Shown here in pieces: positions 6,706-7,260 of a stretch of DNA of 7,260 bases. This DNA is from Synechococcus sp. GFB01 (lineage in GTDB: Bacteria > Cyanobacteriota > Cyanobacteriia > PCC-6307 > Cyanobiaceae): contig NZ_LFEK01000008.1 in assembly GCF_001039265.1 (NCBI RefSeq), positions 26,589 through 33,848 on the forward strand, given 5' to 3'. The notes beneath the pieces are model-generated. The model had not been told where the DNA came from, did no database searches, and worked only from the letters and a program-made list of their open reading frames with translations. A program made the translations under genes and the position numbers. Every line of letters begins with the position of its first letter. Within the stretch, counting starts at the first letter, position 1.

Positions 6706-6722
6706 GCCGCCGCTGCGGCGGC
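6706..6722. terminator. GC-rich hairpin between convergent genes, possible two-way terminator
   Basis: GCCGCCGC, a central T, and GCGGCGGC form a perfect inverted repeat; in RNA about 6 bp of stem with a 5-nt loop is realistic. It fills most of the 22 bp between the stop of the kinase gene (6700) and the stop of the convergent gene (6723). No U-run follows on either strand, so it is not a classic intrinsic terminator; it could still block read-through or stabilise both 3' ends. Confidence 0.4.
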
Positions 6723-7046
6723 TCAGGCCAGCAGCAACTGCTCGCAGCGCTCCTCCCAGTCGCGCTGGGTGCCCAGCCCCGCCACCACCAGCCGATCGGC
6801 CGGCTCGTCACGCAGGCGCAGCTGCCACTGACGGATCAGATCGGCCCGTTCGATCCAGGCCTCCATCACCGCCCGTTGAATGGCCTCGACGTCCCAGTGG
6901 CGCTGGCCGGCGATGGTCTGCGACCAGCCGAGCAGATCGTCGAGCTGAAAGGGGCGGAATCCGGCGAAGGCCGGCCCGCGACCCTGCTCGAGATAGAACA
7001 GCTGGAGCGGATCCGTGAGCCCGCAGAACTGGAGGAGATAGCTCAT
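6723..7046 (-). CDS. Conserved-looking protein of unknown function, 107 residues
   Basis: I do not recognise a family. The product begins MSYLLQFCGLTDPLQLFYLE and has no signal peptide or membrane helix, so it should be a cytoplasmic protein. It is mixed charged and aromatic, with six tryptophans spread through a predicted helical body: FQLDDLLGWSQTI, RHWDVEAIQRAVMEAW, ERADLIRQWQLRLRD and a final RDWEERCEQLLLA. Codon use is GC-ended like the neighbouring genes, and AGGTGA lies 6 nt before the ATG at 7046-7044, both supporting a real gene. It converges on the kinase gene and ends 22 bp from it. The upstream spacer carries no convincing promoter, only two hairpins. A small adaptor or regulatory role is possible but nothing in the sequence shows it. 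Confidence 0.65.
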   Translation of the reverse strand: MSYLLQFCGLTDPLQLFYLEQGRGPAFAGFRPFQLDDLLGWSQTIAGQRHWDVEAIQRAVMEAWIERADLIRQWQLRLRDEPADRLVVAGLGTQRDWEERCEQLLLA

Positions 7047-7095
7047 CGCCCATCACCTGAAACCGGGGCTTCAAGCTATCCGTCACGTGCGATGA

Positions 7096-7116
7096 AAGAG
7101 TTCACGAAGAACTCTT
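7096..7116. other. Stem-loop in the AT-richer spacer, 8-bp arms
   Basis: Arms AAGAGTTC (7096-7103) and GAACTCTT (7109-7116) pair perfectly around a 5-nt loop. On the minus strand the loop is TTCGT, close to a stable UUCG-type loop. It lies about 75 nt past the stop of the minus-strand gene at 7190 and about 50 bp before the start of the gene at 7046, so it could be a weak terminator, a leader structure or a binding dyad. No clear T-run follows on the minus strand. Confidence 0.35.
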
Positions 7117-7137
7117 GTTTCGCTCCGTCATCATTCA

Positions 7138-7158
7138 GCACTCGCATCTTTTGAGTGC
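7138..7158. other. Stem-loop in the AT-richer spacer, 6-bp arms
   Basis: GCACTC (7138-7143) and GAGTGC (7153-7158) pair around a 9-nt loop containing TTTT. It is about 32 nt downstream of the stop of the minus-strand gene that ends at 7190, a reasonable place for a 3'-end hairpin, but no U-run follows on that strand. Confidence 0.3.
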
Positions 7159-7189
7159 CAGGCAGCAGAAATCGGGCTTCTCTGTGGCC

Positions 7190-7260
7190 TCAGAGCGCAG
7201 CCACCGGCTGGCGATCTCCGGCATGCCGCACGGCTGCGGCCAGGTGCTCCAGCACCGCTG
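7190..7260 (-). CDS. C-terminal end of an unidentified gene, cut by the window edge
   Basis: The minus strand is open from the window edge to a TGA at 7192-7190. The last 22 codons begin AVLEHLAAAVRHAGD and end PVAAL. Codon third positions are mostly G or C as in the other genes here, and the other two minus-strand frames over the same stretch give unlikely, Cys/Arg-rich peptides. The segment is too short to assign a family. A short plus-strand frame from an ATG near 7223 also stays open but looks less protein-like. Confidence 0.45.
   Translation of the reverse strand, partial: AVLEHLAAAVRHAGDRQPVAAL

Overview
The window looks like a chromosomal segment of a GC-rich picocyanobacterium (Cyanobium or a freshwater/brackish Synechococcus-like lineage). 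The support is a group 2 sigma-70 factor with the cyanobacterial DSIGWYL...GRVPLLTPAEEIEL signature, a phytol kinase-type membrane protein directly behind it, and moaB/moaC/moaD/moaE/moeA genes of cyanobacterial type. Genus-level placement is inference. No RNA gene, CRISPR array, insertion sequence or prophage gene was seen, and no stretch longer than 300 bases lacks a gene.

Left part (1-3051) is a molybdenum cofactor cluster: moaB (minus, cut by the left edge), moaD and moaE (plus), moeA and moaC (minus, overlapping by 8 bp). Together these supply MoaC (cPMP synthesis with MoaA), MoaD/MoaE (molybdopterin synthase), MoaB (adenylylation or a related role) and MoeA (molybdate insertion). moaA is not in the window. 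In cyanobacteria the usual client of this cofactor is nitrate reductase NarB. Three of the five genes are not readable as sequenced: moaD and moaE each lack one base and moeA lacks three. Every lesion is a missing G or C in a short G/C run. Restoring one base at each site gives full-length proteins with all family motifs and no internal stop.

Middle part (3093-4859) holds, on the plus strand, a small exported protein made of two diverged copies of a 45-residue, two-cysteine repeat, followed 24 bp later by a 12-helix MFS (TetA/DHA1-like) exporter.

Right part (4860-7260) starts with a short AT-richer control region containing a perfect 7+7 bp dyad next to an extended -10 element. The group 2 sigma factor follows (best start GTG at 4960), and a phytol/dolichol kinase-family gene comes 7 bp after it. 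A GC-rich hairpin separates that gene from a convergent unknown gene of 107 codons. The window ends in a 143-bp AT-richer spacer with two hairpins and the last 22 codons of a minus-strand gene that cannot be identified.

I found no convincing new multi-gene system. The observations most worth checking are the frameshift cluster in the cofactor genes, the 9-bp tandem repeat read in two frames at the moaC/moeA overlap, the dyad before the sigma gene, and the duplicated cysteine-repeat protein.
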